A DNA stretch of 64,000 nucleotides from an uncultured Carboxylicivirga sp. (GTDB lineage Bacteria > Bacteroidota > Bacteroidia > Bacteroidales > Marinilabiliaceae): NCBI RefSeq assembly GCF_963674565.1, contig NZ_OY771430.1:2480001-2544000 (forward strand). Direction: 5' to 3'. Made by a program: the position numbers and the translations under genes. The notes below the pieces were generated by a model. The model made no database searches, was not told the DNA's origin, and was given only the letters and a program-made list of their open reading frames with translations. Position 1 is the stretch's first letter. Every line of letters starts with the position of its first letter. This document shows positions 25,123 to 34,440 of this stretch, piece after piece.

Positions 25123-27735
25123 ATGATCCTAAAAAAATCTACAACTCAATTATTAATCTTTATCATACTTCAAATAAGCTATTTGGGCTATTCAAGCGCT
25201 CAAACGCAGCCACTTCAGGACGGCAGTATTTATACCATTGAATCTGTTAAGTCGGGGAAATTAATAAGTGTTGAAAATTCATCATTAAACGATGGTAGTA
25301 AAATTGTGATCTGGACTGATACCCAATCAGATGCTCAAAAATGGAAATTAAATAAGATTGATGATAACACTTTCAATTTAGTAAATCTGGCAAGTAATTT
25401 AGTTATTACTTCTAACAGTGGAGGTACAGCACAGAAATCTGATTTCAGCAGCAGCATTGCAAAATGGCTAATAACAGATTCTGGCAATAACGACAATACG
25501 TTTTACATACAACTTCAACCTGTTCAAACTTATTCTTTATGTATTAAAGAGACAACAGCTGAGGGTTCGCCTGTACAATTAAGTCAATTAACCACACCTG
25601 AGAAATGGAAATTTACCATTCAGGAACCATCTAATTCGGCTCCTTCAACCGTTGCAACAACTGAATCTTTTGATGCATGGATAAATACATATTACGAACC
25701 AAGAGGCGACAATGAGGTATTTATTAACGAAGGTTTCTGGGGCAACGCAGAAATGCTTGAGATCGTTGATGATGCTTTTGAAGTCACCGGTAATTTTGAC
25801 TACATACTTCTTTTCAAGGATATGTACAATGAATTTGTAACCCGGGAAGGCACTGACTGGAGTTGGAACGAGTATAATGACGATATAACATGGATGTGCC
25901 TGGCTTGTTTGAGAGCCTATAATTTTACAGGAACAGCGTCTTATTTAAATGTAGCTAAAGCCAACTTCGATATGATGTACGAACGAGCTCATACTGCAGA
26001 TGAATTGTTAGGCAATGGTTTAATTTGGAAACAAGGCACCCGAACCAAAAATGCATGTATAAATGGCCCGGCAATGATAGCCTGTTGCTACCTGGCAAAG
26101 GCAACAGGCGACAACACATACTATGATAAAGCTATTGAACTATTTGAATGGTCAAAAGGTCGTTTATTTGATACCAATGATGGGCATGTTTATGATGCCT
26201 ATTATGTAAACGAAACAGGCGAGGTCAATACGAACTATTGGGCATCAACCTATAATCAGGGTACCTATTTGGGAGCTGTAACAATGTTGTATCAATACAC
26301 TAAAGACACCGAATATTTAAAACATGCCAATCAAATTGCGAATTTCACCCGAAACATGTTTAATAATTCAGTAATCAACACAGAAAGTGGTAACGACCTG
26401 GAAGGATTTAAAGGAATATACATGAGATATGCCCGCAAATATCTGCAGGAATTTAACCGGGCTGATTATATCCCATGGTTACAGCTCAATGCTAAAGTAG
26501 CCTACAATAATCGTAACAGCCGTGGTATTATTCACACACTTTGGGGAACGAAAACTTCTGAAACAGACTTACCCAAAGCTTTCAGTGCTTCAACAGCCGT
26601 TTCATTGCTTACGAATTGTCCTGTTTCATTAAAGACCGAGCAAGACCCTTATCAAACAATATTACCCCAGGATTTTGATGCCATAGCAAGTTCTTTTATG
26701 GTTGACGGACCAGCCAATGACAAATCATTACAAATAAGAAACAATAATTGGGTGGGTTTTCATAATCTGAACTTTGGTACAACCGGTCCATCACAAATTG
26801 ATTTATATATTGCTTCGGGTAATAATACCGGAACAATAGAAATCCGATTGGATAATGAAAACGGTGAGCTGATTGGAACTGCCGATATAACACCAACTGC
26901 TGATTACAACACTTATCAAACTATTTCATGTGATGTGAATAATATAAAAGGTCTTCATCATATATACCTGGTTTATAGTGGTACTGGTAGCAGTTGTTAT
27001 TTAAATCAATTTGTTTTTATTAAATCTACAAATCCAGAGAGAGGAAACGGCCTTTTAGGAGAATATTACAATGGTAGTAGCTTCAATACGCTAATTTCAG
27101 AGCGTATCGACCCAAACATATACTTTAATTGGGGCACAGCCTCTCCCCTTTCAGGAATTGATAATGATTATTACTCGATACGTTGGACAGGTCAAATAGA
27201 ACCTCTCTATTCAGGCGAATACACATTTTACATTACATCAGATAATGGTCGACGCGTTTGGATTGATAACCAGCTGATCATCGACAAATGGATATCTGAC
27301 TGGGATATTGAATATTCTGGAAAAATAACACTTAATGCTGGACAGAAATATGATATTAAAGTAGAATACTTTGAAGCAGTAGGTGGAGCTAATATCAAAT
27401 TAGAATGGGAAAGCCTGCAACAAGTAAAAGAAATCATTCCTTCTTCACAATTATTCCTTCCTGAAGATAACAGTACTGATATTGCTTCTTTTAACAAAAT
27501 AGAGGAAATCAGAATTTATCCAAACCCTGCGTCTGAGATTATTAACATCAAGGGTAATGAGGCTATTCATTCAGTTTTAATAACAGATATGAATGGTTCT
27601 ATGGTTTACTCTAATAAAAACATGGATGAAAGTAGCTTACAAATTAATGTCGGCAATTTATCAGCTGGTGTTTATATTGTTCATCTTCAGACTAAAAATC
27701 AATTGAGTCAAAAGATAAAATTCATCAAAAAATAA
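25123..27735 (+). CDS. GH76 endo-alpha-1,6-mannanase-like enzyme, T9SS cargo
   Basis: 870 residues. After the signal peptide, residues 30-165 form a ricin-type trefoil (CBM13-like). Residues 185-510 form an (alpha/alpha)6 GH76 domain with the catalytic Asp pair Asp253-Asp254 in YNDDITWM; GH76 enzymes cleave internal alpha-1,6-mannosidic bonds, and some act as transglycosidases. Residues 516-635 resemble CBM6 (VGFHNLNFGTTGPSQIDLYI). A PA14 domain (641-775, GNGLLGEYYNG) and a T9SS sorting domain (about 795-870, IRIYPNPASEIINIKG) follow. Its PA14 is close to that of the upstream gene, a sign of domain shuffling. Localisation should be cell surface or secreted. A second GH76, without these accessory domains, is at 60245-61354. 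Confidence 0.88.
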   Translation: MILKKSTTQLLIFIILQISYLGYSSAQTQPLQDGSIYTIESVKSGKLISVENSSLNDGSKIVIWTDTQSDAQKWKLNKIDDNTFNLVNLASNLVITSNSGGTAQKSDFSSSIAKWLITDSGNNDNTFYIQLQPVQTYSLCIKETTAEGSPVQLSQLTTPEKWKFTIQEPSNSAPSTVATTESFDAWINTYYEPRGDNEVFINEGFWGNAEMLEIVDDAFEVTGNFDYILLFKDMYNEFVTREGTDWSWNEYNDDITWMCLACLRAYNFTGTASYLNVAKANFDMMYERAHTADELLGNGLIWKQGTRTKNACINGPAMIACCYLAKATGDNTYYDKAIELFEWSKGRLFDTNDGHVYDAYYVNETGEVNTNYWASTYNQGTYLGAVTMLYQYTKDTEYLKHANQIANFTRNMFNNSVINTESGNDLEGFKGIYMRYARKYLQEFNRADYIPWLQLNAKVAYNNRNSRGIIHTLWGTKTSETDLPKAFSASTAVSLLTNCPVSLKTEQDPYQTILPQDFDAIASSFMVDGPANDKSLQIRNNNWVGFHNLNFGTTGPSQIDLYIASGNNTGTIEIRLDNENGELIGTADITPTADYNTYQTISCDVNNIKGLHHIYLVYSGTGSSCYLNQFVFIKSTNPERGNGLLGEYYNGSSFNTLISERIDPNIYFNWGTASPLSGIDNDYYSIRWTGQIEPLYSGEYTFYITSDNGRRVWIDNQLIIDKWISDWDIEYSGKITLNAGQKYDIKVEYFEAVGGANIKLEWESLQQVKEIIPSSQLFLPEDNSTDIASFNKIEEIRIYPNPASEIINIKGNEAIHSVLITDMNGSMVYSNKNMDESSLQINVGNLSAGVYIVHLQTKNQLSQKIKFIKK

Positions 27736-27811
27736 GTAGATCTATAACATTTAAGTAAATATTTGAACGAAGGACATTTGTGTTCTTTTAATCTTATACA
27801 CTCTTTTTTTC

Positions 27812-30106
27812 ATGAAATTAAAATCATTTTCAACATTACTTTTCATTGTTCTTGGAAGTCTTAACTTTCAATCATTCAGTCAGAATTGGACAATGAAAGA
27901 AGCAGAATTACCAACGCAATGGATGAAAGATATTGACATCAACGATCCTCTGCCTGAATATCCTCGGCCTCAATTAGTAAGAAACGAGTGGCTGAACCTT
28001 AATGGTTTGTGGGAATTTGAACCGGGAAAAGCCGATGATGCAACACCAGTTGGAAAAACACTGTCGGAAAAAATTCTGGTTCCTTTTCCTGTTGAGTCAG
28101 CTATCTCTGGAATAAAAGAACACTATGACAGACTGTGGTACCGAAGAGAATTTTCAGTACCCAAAAATTGGAAAGGGAAAAGAATCATTCTTCATTTTGG
28201 TGCTATTGACTGGGAATCTGAAATTTTTATTAATGGTGAGAGCGTTAAGCTACATCGTGGCGGTTACGATGCCTTTGATGTGGATATAACTTCGTACCTA
28301 AAAAAGGGAGACAAACAGGAACTGATAGTACGTGTTTTTGATCCAACAGAAAAACAAGGTATTCCAAGAGGAAAACAAGAGAATCCTCCTCATGGATTAT
28401 TAATCATGTATACACCAATTACTGGTATATGGCAAACGGTTTGGATGGAAGCTGTGGACAAAAACGGCATTGAAAAAATCAAAATAACACCCAATGTAGA
28501 TGAGGAAAAGCTGACTCTTCAAGTACAACCTTACAATGAAAATTCCGATAATATAACCATAGAGGCAAAAGTACTGGATAAAGGTAAAGTAGTTTCTTCC
28601 GTAGAATCGATGCCGGGTACAGATATTATTCTACCTGTTTCAAATCCTAAATTATGGTCACCTGAATCTCCATTTCTGTATGATCTGGAAATTGTGATTA
28701 AAAGAAAAGATAAAGTTTTGGATAAAGTAGATAGCTACTTTGCAATGCGTAAGGTGGGTATTAAACAACAGGATGGAAAAACCAAAGTATATCTCAATGA
28801 TAAAATTGTTTATAACTATGGTCTTTTAGATCAGGGTTACTGGCCAGATGGATTGTATACGGCACCTACTGATGAAGCCCTTCGTTACGATGTAGAAATA
28901 CAAAGAAAGCTGGGTTATAATATGGTTCGCAAACATTTGAAAGTAGAACCTATGAGATGGTATTATTATGCTGATAAAATGGGCTTAATGGTTTGGCAGG
29001 ATATGCCTTCTGTTAATTCATATATCCATCATAAACCAAAGATTGATACCCTTCAATTCCAGAAAGAATACATCAGAATGGTTGAGGGCTTGTATAATGT
29101 ACCTTCCATAACCAGTTGGATCATTTATAACGAACTTCAGGGACAGAAAACAGCCGACGGATTTAATCCAACCACAAGAATGGTTGAATTAACCCGCAAA
29201 CTGGATCCTACCCGATTGATAAATGCAGCCAGTGATAATCATCATCATGATTATGTAGGTGACATTCTTGATTATCACTCTTATCCTCCCCCAAAAATAA
29301 TTGAACCAAACTATGGTATGGCAGGTGTTTGTGGTGAATTCGGTGCCATTGCACTGGAAGTGCAGGGTCATGAATGGAAGCCGGGTGAAGGTGTTGGAAT
29401 GCTGAAAGTGAACTCCCAAGATGAATTGGAAGGAATCTATGATGAATATGTTCACATGCTTCTACAATACAAGACTCAAAACCATATGAGTGGAGCTGTT
29501 TTTACGCAGTTAACAGATGTGGAACAAGAGATTAACGGACTACTTACTTATGATCGAATACCTAAAGTTGATATTGATAAAATAAAAGTTTTAAATGAGA
29601 AACTTATTTATCAGGATGTTGAAAAAACTGAGTGTTTTTTAAGTGATGCTATTTCAAAACCCGGTGAGTGGAAATACACCAATGAAGAACCAGAATCTGA
29701 TTGGCAAATACAATCTTTTAATGATTCAGAATGGCAGATTGGTTTAAGTGGTTTTGGTAATGGAAACCCTCCTAATTCAAATGAACAAACCAACTGGAAT
29801 ACCACTGATATCTGGCTAAGAAAAAACATTGATATACGTGAGCTTTCAACCGAAGAGTTAGATAAACTAACCATGGTTGTTTATTACGACGAAGACTGTG
29901 AGATATACATTAATGGTGTTTTGGCAGCTTCAGAACAAGGCTACGTATCGAATTACAAAACAATTAAGATCAGTGACGAAGCCTTGAATGCAATTAAACC
30001 CGGTAAAAATGTAATTGCAGTTCATTGCAAGCAAACAACAGGTGGGCAATATTTTGATATGGGATTAAAACTGGTTACCTATACCCAGAGACCTATAGCA
30101 AAGTAA
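27812..30106 (+). CDS. GH2 family beta-glycosidase, no sorting domain
   Basis: 764 residues with a signal peptide (LLFIVLGSLNFQSFSQ). The layout is a GH2 jelly-roll (60-215), an Ig-like domain, a TIM barrel with acid/base Glu441 in YNELQG and nucleophile Glu509 in CGEFG, and a C-terminal jelly-roll of about 140 residues (625-760, CEIYINGVLAASEQGY and GKNVIAVHCKQTTGGQYFD). GH2 activities include beta-galactosidase, beta-mannosidase, beta-glucuronidase and arabinosidase; the specificity cannot be read here. It is a paralogue of the protein at 43253-45745 but lacks a T9SS tail, so is probably periplasmic. It lies 76 bases after the GH76 gene and is likely co-transcribed. Confidence 0.9.
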   Translation: MKLKSFSTLLFIVLGSLNFQSFSQNWTMKEAELPTQWMKDIDINDPLPEYPRPQLVRNEWLNLNGLWEFEPGKADDATPVGKTLSEKILVPFPVESAISGIKEHYDRLWYRREFSVPKNWKGKRIILHFGAIDWESEIFINGESVKLHRGGYDAFDVDITSYLKKGDKQELIVRVFDPTEKQGIPRGKQENPPHGLLIMYTPITGIWQTVWMEAVDKNGIEKIKITPNVDEEKLTLQVQPYNENSDNITIEAKVLDKGKVVSSVESMPGTDIILPVSNPKLWSPESPFLYDLEIVIKRKDKVLDKVDSYFAMRKVGIKQQDGKTKVYLNDKIVYNYGLLDQGYWPDGLYTAPTDEALRYDVEIQRKLGYNMVRKHLKVEPMRWYYYADKMGLMVWQDMPSVNSYIHHKPKIDTLQFQKEYIRMVEGLYNVPSITSWIIYNELQGQKTADGFNPTTRMVELTRKLDPTRLINAASDNHHHDYVGDILDYHSYPPPKIIEPNYGMAGVCGEFGAIALEVQGHEWKPGEGVGMLKVNSQDELEGIYDEYVHMLLQYKTQNHMSGAVFTQLTDVEQEINGLLTYDRIPKVDIDKIKVLNEKLIYQDVEKTECFLSDAISKPGEWKYTNEEPESDWQIQSFNDSEWQIGLSGFGNGNPPNSNEQTNWNTTDIWLRKNIDIRELSTEELDKLTMVVYYDEDCEIYINGVLAASEQGYVSNYKTIKISDEALNAIKPGKNVIAVHCKQTTGGQYFDMGLKLVTYTQRPIAK

Positions 30107-30120
30107 AATACTTTATAAAA

Positions 30121-30162
30121 TTGAATTGTTGCTGATCAAATACACGAACAGCAACAATTCAA
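30121..30162. terminator. Bidirectional terminator between convergent blocks
   Basis: A 14-bp perfect stem, TTGAATTGTTGCTG (30121-30134) with CAGCAACAATTCAA (30149-30162), is flanked by A/T tracts on both sides. It separates the plus-strand GH2 operon from the minus-strand block. Confidence 0.8.
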
Positions 30163-30171
30163 AATTCTTTC

Positions 30172-30384
30172 TTAAAAATTAAAATTGAAATTATTCATTG
30201 GCATTTGAAATCCCATAATCAGGGTAGATAAGCCAATAACGGCCATTCCAATTCCCAGAATCATGACAAAGATTCCAATCCATCTAATAACTTCTTTCAT
30301 CTTTTCATAGCTATACTTCTCTATTCAATATTCAGGAATAGGTTTCCAAATAAGAGTTTTCAGTATATTTTCAAATTGATCCAT
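30172..30384 (-). pseudogene. Truncated copy of the 96-aa membrane-protein gene
   Basis: Read on the minus strand, this encodes a near-identical copy of the C-terminal two-thirds of the protein at 36707-36997. The block EKMKEVIRWIGIFVMILGIG is the same, and so is the MGFQMPMNN end. Relative to the intact gene, the signal/first-helix region is missing or unrecognisable, and an in-frame TGA interrupts it after KPIPEY. It lies just after the stop of the GH28-type gene at 30412. It is probably the remnant of a local duplication. Confidence 0.8.
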
Positions 30385-30411
30385 AAATAAGAACGCTATA
30401 ATTATTCGTCG

Positions 30412-32829
30412 TTATTTTAGTACAATCTTCTGACTTAACATTCCAGATGCTGTACTTAATTCCAGAAAGTAAATACCCGATTTTAAATCGGCAACATTAA
30501 CCTTACCTGATTGAGTCACTTTTAGTTTTTTAATCTCTCTTCCTCTTATATCGTATAATTTTAAAATTCCAGGAAAACACAATGTATTGCTTAGTTGAAG
30601 ACAATCTTCCACAGGGTTTTGAATTACAATAAGATCATCTTTACCAGACTCATAAATTAGCTGTTCCACATCTGTAAATAATTCATCTAAACACCCATTT
30701 GGTGTGATAATTTTTTGATTGGTTATATAAACCTTATCCAGTTTAGTCCCATTTTCTCTTCTCATAATCTCCAAAGTATGTTCTCCCGGACTCAAATTAA
30801 AAACAACCGGATTTTCGCCTGTATCACTATCTTTTACAACATCCCAATTCCAACTTTCACTAGGCTCTATATTATTAAATTTATGAGGATTGCCATCCAT
30901 AATCACCCAAAATGAATCATCGGTATCATTAGGAGCAATTGTTCTTAACCAAACTATAAATTCAGCCTGTTCCTTAACAGTGAAGTTATATTCTACTTTC
31001 CCATCAACTCCAACATTACTATTAGTAACATCGCATTCAATGTATTTACCTTGACAGGCATCCGGGTCTTCTCTTACAATAAATGGTGCAAATAGTTGCT
31101 GATCGGAATAATCTTCAGGTTCAAAAACAAAACCCTCTTCTTCAATATTATCTAATGAAGGAAACGCTATATTCTCATAGTCACCAACCTGAAAAAATAC
31201 ATTACCCGTAAAAATATTCTTGTCCAGATTAGCTTGTTCAGCACTATACATTAACTCATCTCCAATTTTTAGGTTTGTGAAAATAACATTACTGATTGTT
31301 CCGTATTTATGCCCCACAAACCGGCTGTTATTAGTTCCCCATGAATCGAAAGAACAATTGGTTATTTCAACATTTGTTACTTTACCTCCATCCTCTACTG
31401 ATGCAACAATAGGTCGGGGTTCCGATGGTGTAAAATAGCTTAGATTTTCAACCCTTATATCTCTAAAATGTATATCATTCCATTCCCCTGTTCCATCCTG
31501 ATGAAGCAAATCAATGCCATAGCGAGCGTTAAGGACATCAATATTGTTAAACCAAATATCATACATTTTATTATATGCCTGCATACCACATTTCACCCCT
31601 CTGGTATTAGAATAAACAACTATATCTTCAAACCTGATGTCATAACAATCCTCATGGTTATCATCTGTTCCTTTTGCGCATACAGCATCATCTGAAGTAA
31701 GCACAAAACAGTGATTGGCCCGAACATGCTGACATGCAGAAAAATCGATACCATCATTATGCTTTAAAACTCGTTCGTTGATCACTTTTGTCGCATGAAC
31801 ATTTATATTGTCACTATCATAAAAACTTTGTGTCCATGATGAGCACTCTCTGGTAATAACATTTGAAACATCAACATTACTACAATTATGAATACTCAAT
31901 GCTCTGATTTTCATAATGGCATTATCTATATCTGACGGTTGTGTACCCGCAGAAGTCAATCCGGTTAGATTAATTCCATTACCATCAATAGTTCCAGGTC
32001 CCCAGATTTTTATATTGCTTTGATTTTCGGCATGAATACAATAGGTATAATCAATTTCTCCACCTGCCACATATTCATCATAGTCCTGTGGATTACCTGT
32101 TCCTCGTAGTACTGCTCCCCCATCTAAATAAATTTCGATATTACTTTTAGCATTTAAGCGGGTTATATTGTAAACACCCTGAGGAATATAAACGATTCCT
32201 GTTCCGTCAGCATAATTAGAAGCATCATCAATAGCTTGTTGTATAATTGACGTTACAATTTGAGTTCCGGTGTTATCTGCATTATAAGGTTCGGCATTAA
32301 CATTAAAAATAGCAGGGCCTGAAACTGCAGGTTTTTCAATATCTTTCTTATCTGCAAGTACAACAATATCCGTTCCGTCAATAGTAACCATTAAATACTT
32401 TGATGATGCTAAAGTTAAATTAAGAACATTATCAACTACACTTGATTCTATATTATAACTTTTAGGACTTATTGAATGATTATAAATTGTAGAAGTCTTG
32501 GTTATTTTCAAATCCACTGATTCTGTAAAGTAAAAATTTCCATAGGTACAGTTTAAAACACCCCGGGTAGTATGATCAATGAGGGGAACCGTCAACCATT
32601 CCTGACTACTGCTAGGTTTAACATGTAATGTGTACTGATTATTCGTTTGATAACAGGAAGGAACCGGAAATATCTCTATCAATTCGCTGGCTTCACTATA
32701 TGAATTCTGCCTGCCATCCACGTTTTTTATCAGGCTATTGCCATATCCATTGGTTACCGTTAATAAGGCAATTAAAAGGATAAACAAATAGCTTCTTCCT
32801 TTTGGGAACACTTTTTTATTGAAACTCAT
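30412..32829 (-). CDS. GH28-type beta-helix pectinase-like enzyme, T9SS cargo
   Basis: 805 residues with a signal peptide (about 12-30), an N-terminal beta-domain (50-165), a right-handed beta-helix (about 170-510), a carbohydrate-binding-like beta-sandwich (about 565-690) and a T9SS sorting domain (about 735-805, with LKLYDIRGREI and SGIYFLELS). GH28-like acid residues are present in HNDGIDFSACQHV and SDDAVCAKG, but the usual His-Gly and Arg-Ile-Lys signatures are replaced around RGVKCGMQAY. It is therefore a divergent GH28 or related polysaccharide hydrolase, perhaps for galacturonic acid linkages. It is the last intact gene of the minus-strand operon with the second GH28, GH67 and sulfatases. 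Confidence 0.8.
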   Translation of the reverse strand: MSFNKKVFPKGRSYLFILLIALLTVTNGYGNSLIKNVDGRQNSYSEASELIEIFPVPSCYQTNNQYTLHVKPSSSQEWLTVPLIDHTTRGVLNCTYGNFYFTESVDLKITKTSTIYNHSISPKSYNIESSVVDNVLNLTLASSKYLMVTIDGTDIVVLADKKDIEKPAVSGPAIFNVNAEPYNADNTGTQIVTSIIQQAIDDASNYADGTGIVYIPQGVYNITRLNAKSNIEIYLDGGAVLRGTGNPQDYDEYVAGGEIDYTYCIHAENQSNIKIWGPGTIDGNGINLTGLTSAGTQPSDIDNAIMKIRALSIHNCSNVDVSNVITRECSSWTQSFYDSDNINVHATKVINERVLKHNDGIDFSACQHVRANHCFVLTSDDAVCAKGTDDNHEDCYDIRFEDIVVYSNTRGVKCGMQAYNKMYDIWFNNIDVLNARYGIDLLHQDGTGEWNDIHFRDIRVENLSYFTPSEPRPIVASVEDGGKVTNVEITNCSFDSWGTNNSRFVGHKYGTISNVIFTNLKIGDELMYSAEQANLDKNIFTGNVFFQVGDYENIAFPSLDNIEEEGFVFEPEDYSDQQLFAPFIVREDPDACQGKYIECDVTNSNVGVDGKVEYNFTVKEQAEFIVWLRTIAPNDTDDSFWVIMDGNPHKFNNIEPSESWNWDVVKDSDTGENPVVFNLSPGEHTLEIMRRENGTKLDKVYITNQKIITPNGCLDELFTDVEQLIYESGKDDLIVIQNPVEDCLQLSNTLCFPGILKLYDIRGREIKKLKVTQSGKVNVADLKSGIYFLELSTASGMLSQKIVLK

Positions 32830-32895
32830 TTTCGTCTGGTTAAATATTATATTGGTTATTAAAAGTATTTTGTATTGATTATGGATTTATCAATT

Positions 32896-34392
32896 TTATT
32901 CTTCTTCATTAATAATCAACTCTCTATTATCGTTACAATCATTATCGATTATAACATTATCCATCTGTAGTCCGTCTATGTATTTAAAATAAAGACCTGC
33001 ACTGGGTAAATAATCCCAAACATGAGATGATGGGTACTTTGATTTTTTTTGAATAAAAAGTGCTTCAAAATCATTGCTCCGATCCACCTTTTCTCCTTCA
33101 ACATCCAAATGGATATGCACATTATTTAAGTACACATTTTTTATTTTGTAGGATGAGTTTAATCCTGTTAGAGATGAAGTTATTGGTCCTGCTCCAATGG
33201 CATTAAAGTTTGAGATTCTGATATTTTCTATTCTTCCTATTGCAGGTTTGGGTGCCGAATCGGTATGCTTTCTGCTTCTATTTCCTAATGTTACATAAAT
33301 GGGCGTAATACAATCTATTGCTTCTATTTTATCAAACCATACATTCTGCATTGTACCGCCATCAGTAATAATTAATGTTATTGCTGTACGGGTAGTTGAT
33401 ACACCATTTACATGATGTCTACCTGTAATGGAAGGCATCACCTTACAATTTCGATAAATTACATTGATAAATCCTCCGGTAGTTTCTGTCCCCAACTTCA
33501 ATGCATTACAATGACTTGATGCAGTACAATCCTCAATCAAAACATTTTCACAAGGTGCCACTCCATTACTTTTCAAACAAATAGCATCATCGTCACTATC
33601 GATGTAACAATTACGAACGTAAACATTTCTACAACCATCAATATCCATTCCGTCATTATTTCGTTGAGCATGATTGAACACATTTACATTTTCTATCATC
33701 AGATTCTCACAATCTAAATAGTGCTGCATCCATTGCGGAGAATTGATTAACATTAAATCACTCACATATATATTCTTCGAACTAACAATGCGAATACCGA
33801 ATGGTCGACGAGGATCGTTATTTCCTGAATTTAAATAAATGGCATCATCTCCTCTGAAATTAATTACACCTTTCCCCGTAAAGCTTATGTTTTCGATTTT
33901 TTCTGCATAAAACAAGGCTTTATTTACCTGTCTGTCTGTATTGTTTTTATACGCAGGATAAATAACCTCATAATCATCCGGATTTGCACTTCCAATTATT
34001 TGAGCACCTTCAGTAAATTTTAAATGCACATTAGACCTCAGAATAATTGTGCCTGTTAAATACATGCCTTTTGGAAAAAATAATACACCTCCGCCTATTT
34101 GAGAACAGGTGTCTATTGCGTGTTGAATTTGACTTGTTGTAATTTCTCTGCCATTATTATTCACTCCAAAACGATCAACTATATTGAATTCTGAAAGATC
34201 TTTATGCATAGTTGTCAACTTCTTTTGAAGTTGTAAAGACATGTTTTCCAAATCTCTTTCAAGCTTCATATAAAAGAAATCATCTGAATTATTATTGTTA
34301 AAATTCAATGCAAAAACGTTTCCTTGAAAGATGTTGAGTATAATTATTACACCTACAATAAAAAAGTTTCTTTTATCATTAATGTACTTCAT
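32896..34392 (-). CDS. GH28 polygalacturonase-like enzyme
   Basis: 498 residues with an N-terminal hydrophobic signal segment (FFIVGVIIILNIFQGNVFA), then a single parallel beta-helix (80-490). Active-site acids are visible: RNNDGMDIDGC and DSDDDAICLKS. The downstream motif reads SSHCNALKLGTETTGG, where polygalacturonases have GHG and RIK, a variant common in bacterial GH28 subgroups. It should cleave alpha-linked galacturonic acid or rhamnogalacturonan-like bonds in the periplasm or at the surface; there is no T9SS tail. It lies between the GH67 gene and the T9SS-tailed paralogue, with short gaps, so they are one operon. Confidence 0.87.
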   Translation of the reverse strand: MKYINDKRNFFIVGVIIILNIFQGNVFALNFNNNNSDDFFYMKLERDLENMSLQLQKKLTTMHKDLSEFNIVDRFGVNNNGREITTSQIQHAIDTCSQIGGGVLFFPKGMYLTGTIILRSNVHLKFTEGAQIIGSANPDDYEVIYPAYKNNTDRQVNKALFYAEKIENISFTGKGVINFRGDDAIYLNSGNNDPRRPFGIRIVSSKNIYVSDLMLINSPQWMQHYLDCENLMIENVNVFNHAQRNNDGMDIDGCRNVYVRNCYIDSDDDAICLKSNGVAPCENVLIEDCTASSHCNALKLGTETTGGFINVIYRNCKVMPSITGRHHVNGVSTTRTAITLIITDGGTMQNVWFDKIEAIDCITPIYVTLGNRSRKHTDSAPKPAIGRIENIRISNFNAIGAGPITSSLTGLNSSYKIKNVYLNNVHIHLDVEGEKVDRSNDFEALFIQKKSKYPSSHVWDYLPSAGLYFKYIDGLQMDNVIIDNDCNDNRELIINEEE

Positions 34393-34440
34393 TTGTCTTT
34401 GTAAATTAGTATGAAAGTTTATTGTTAACTCAGCTTTTCT

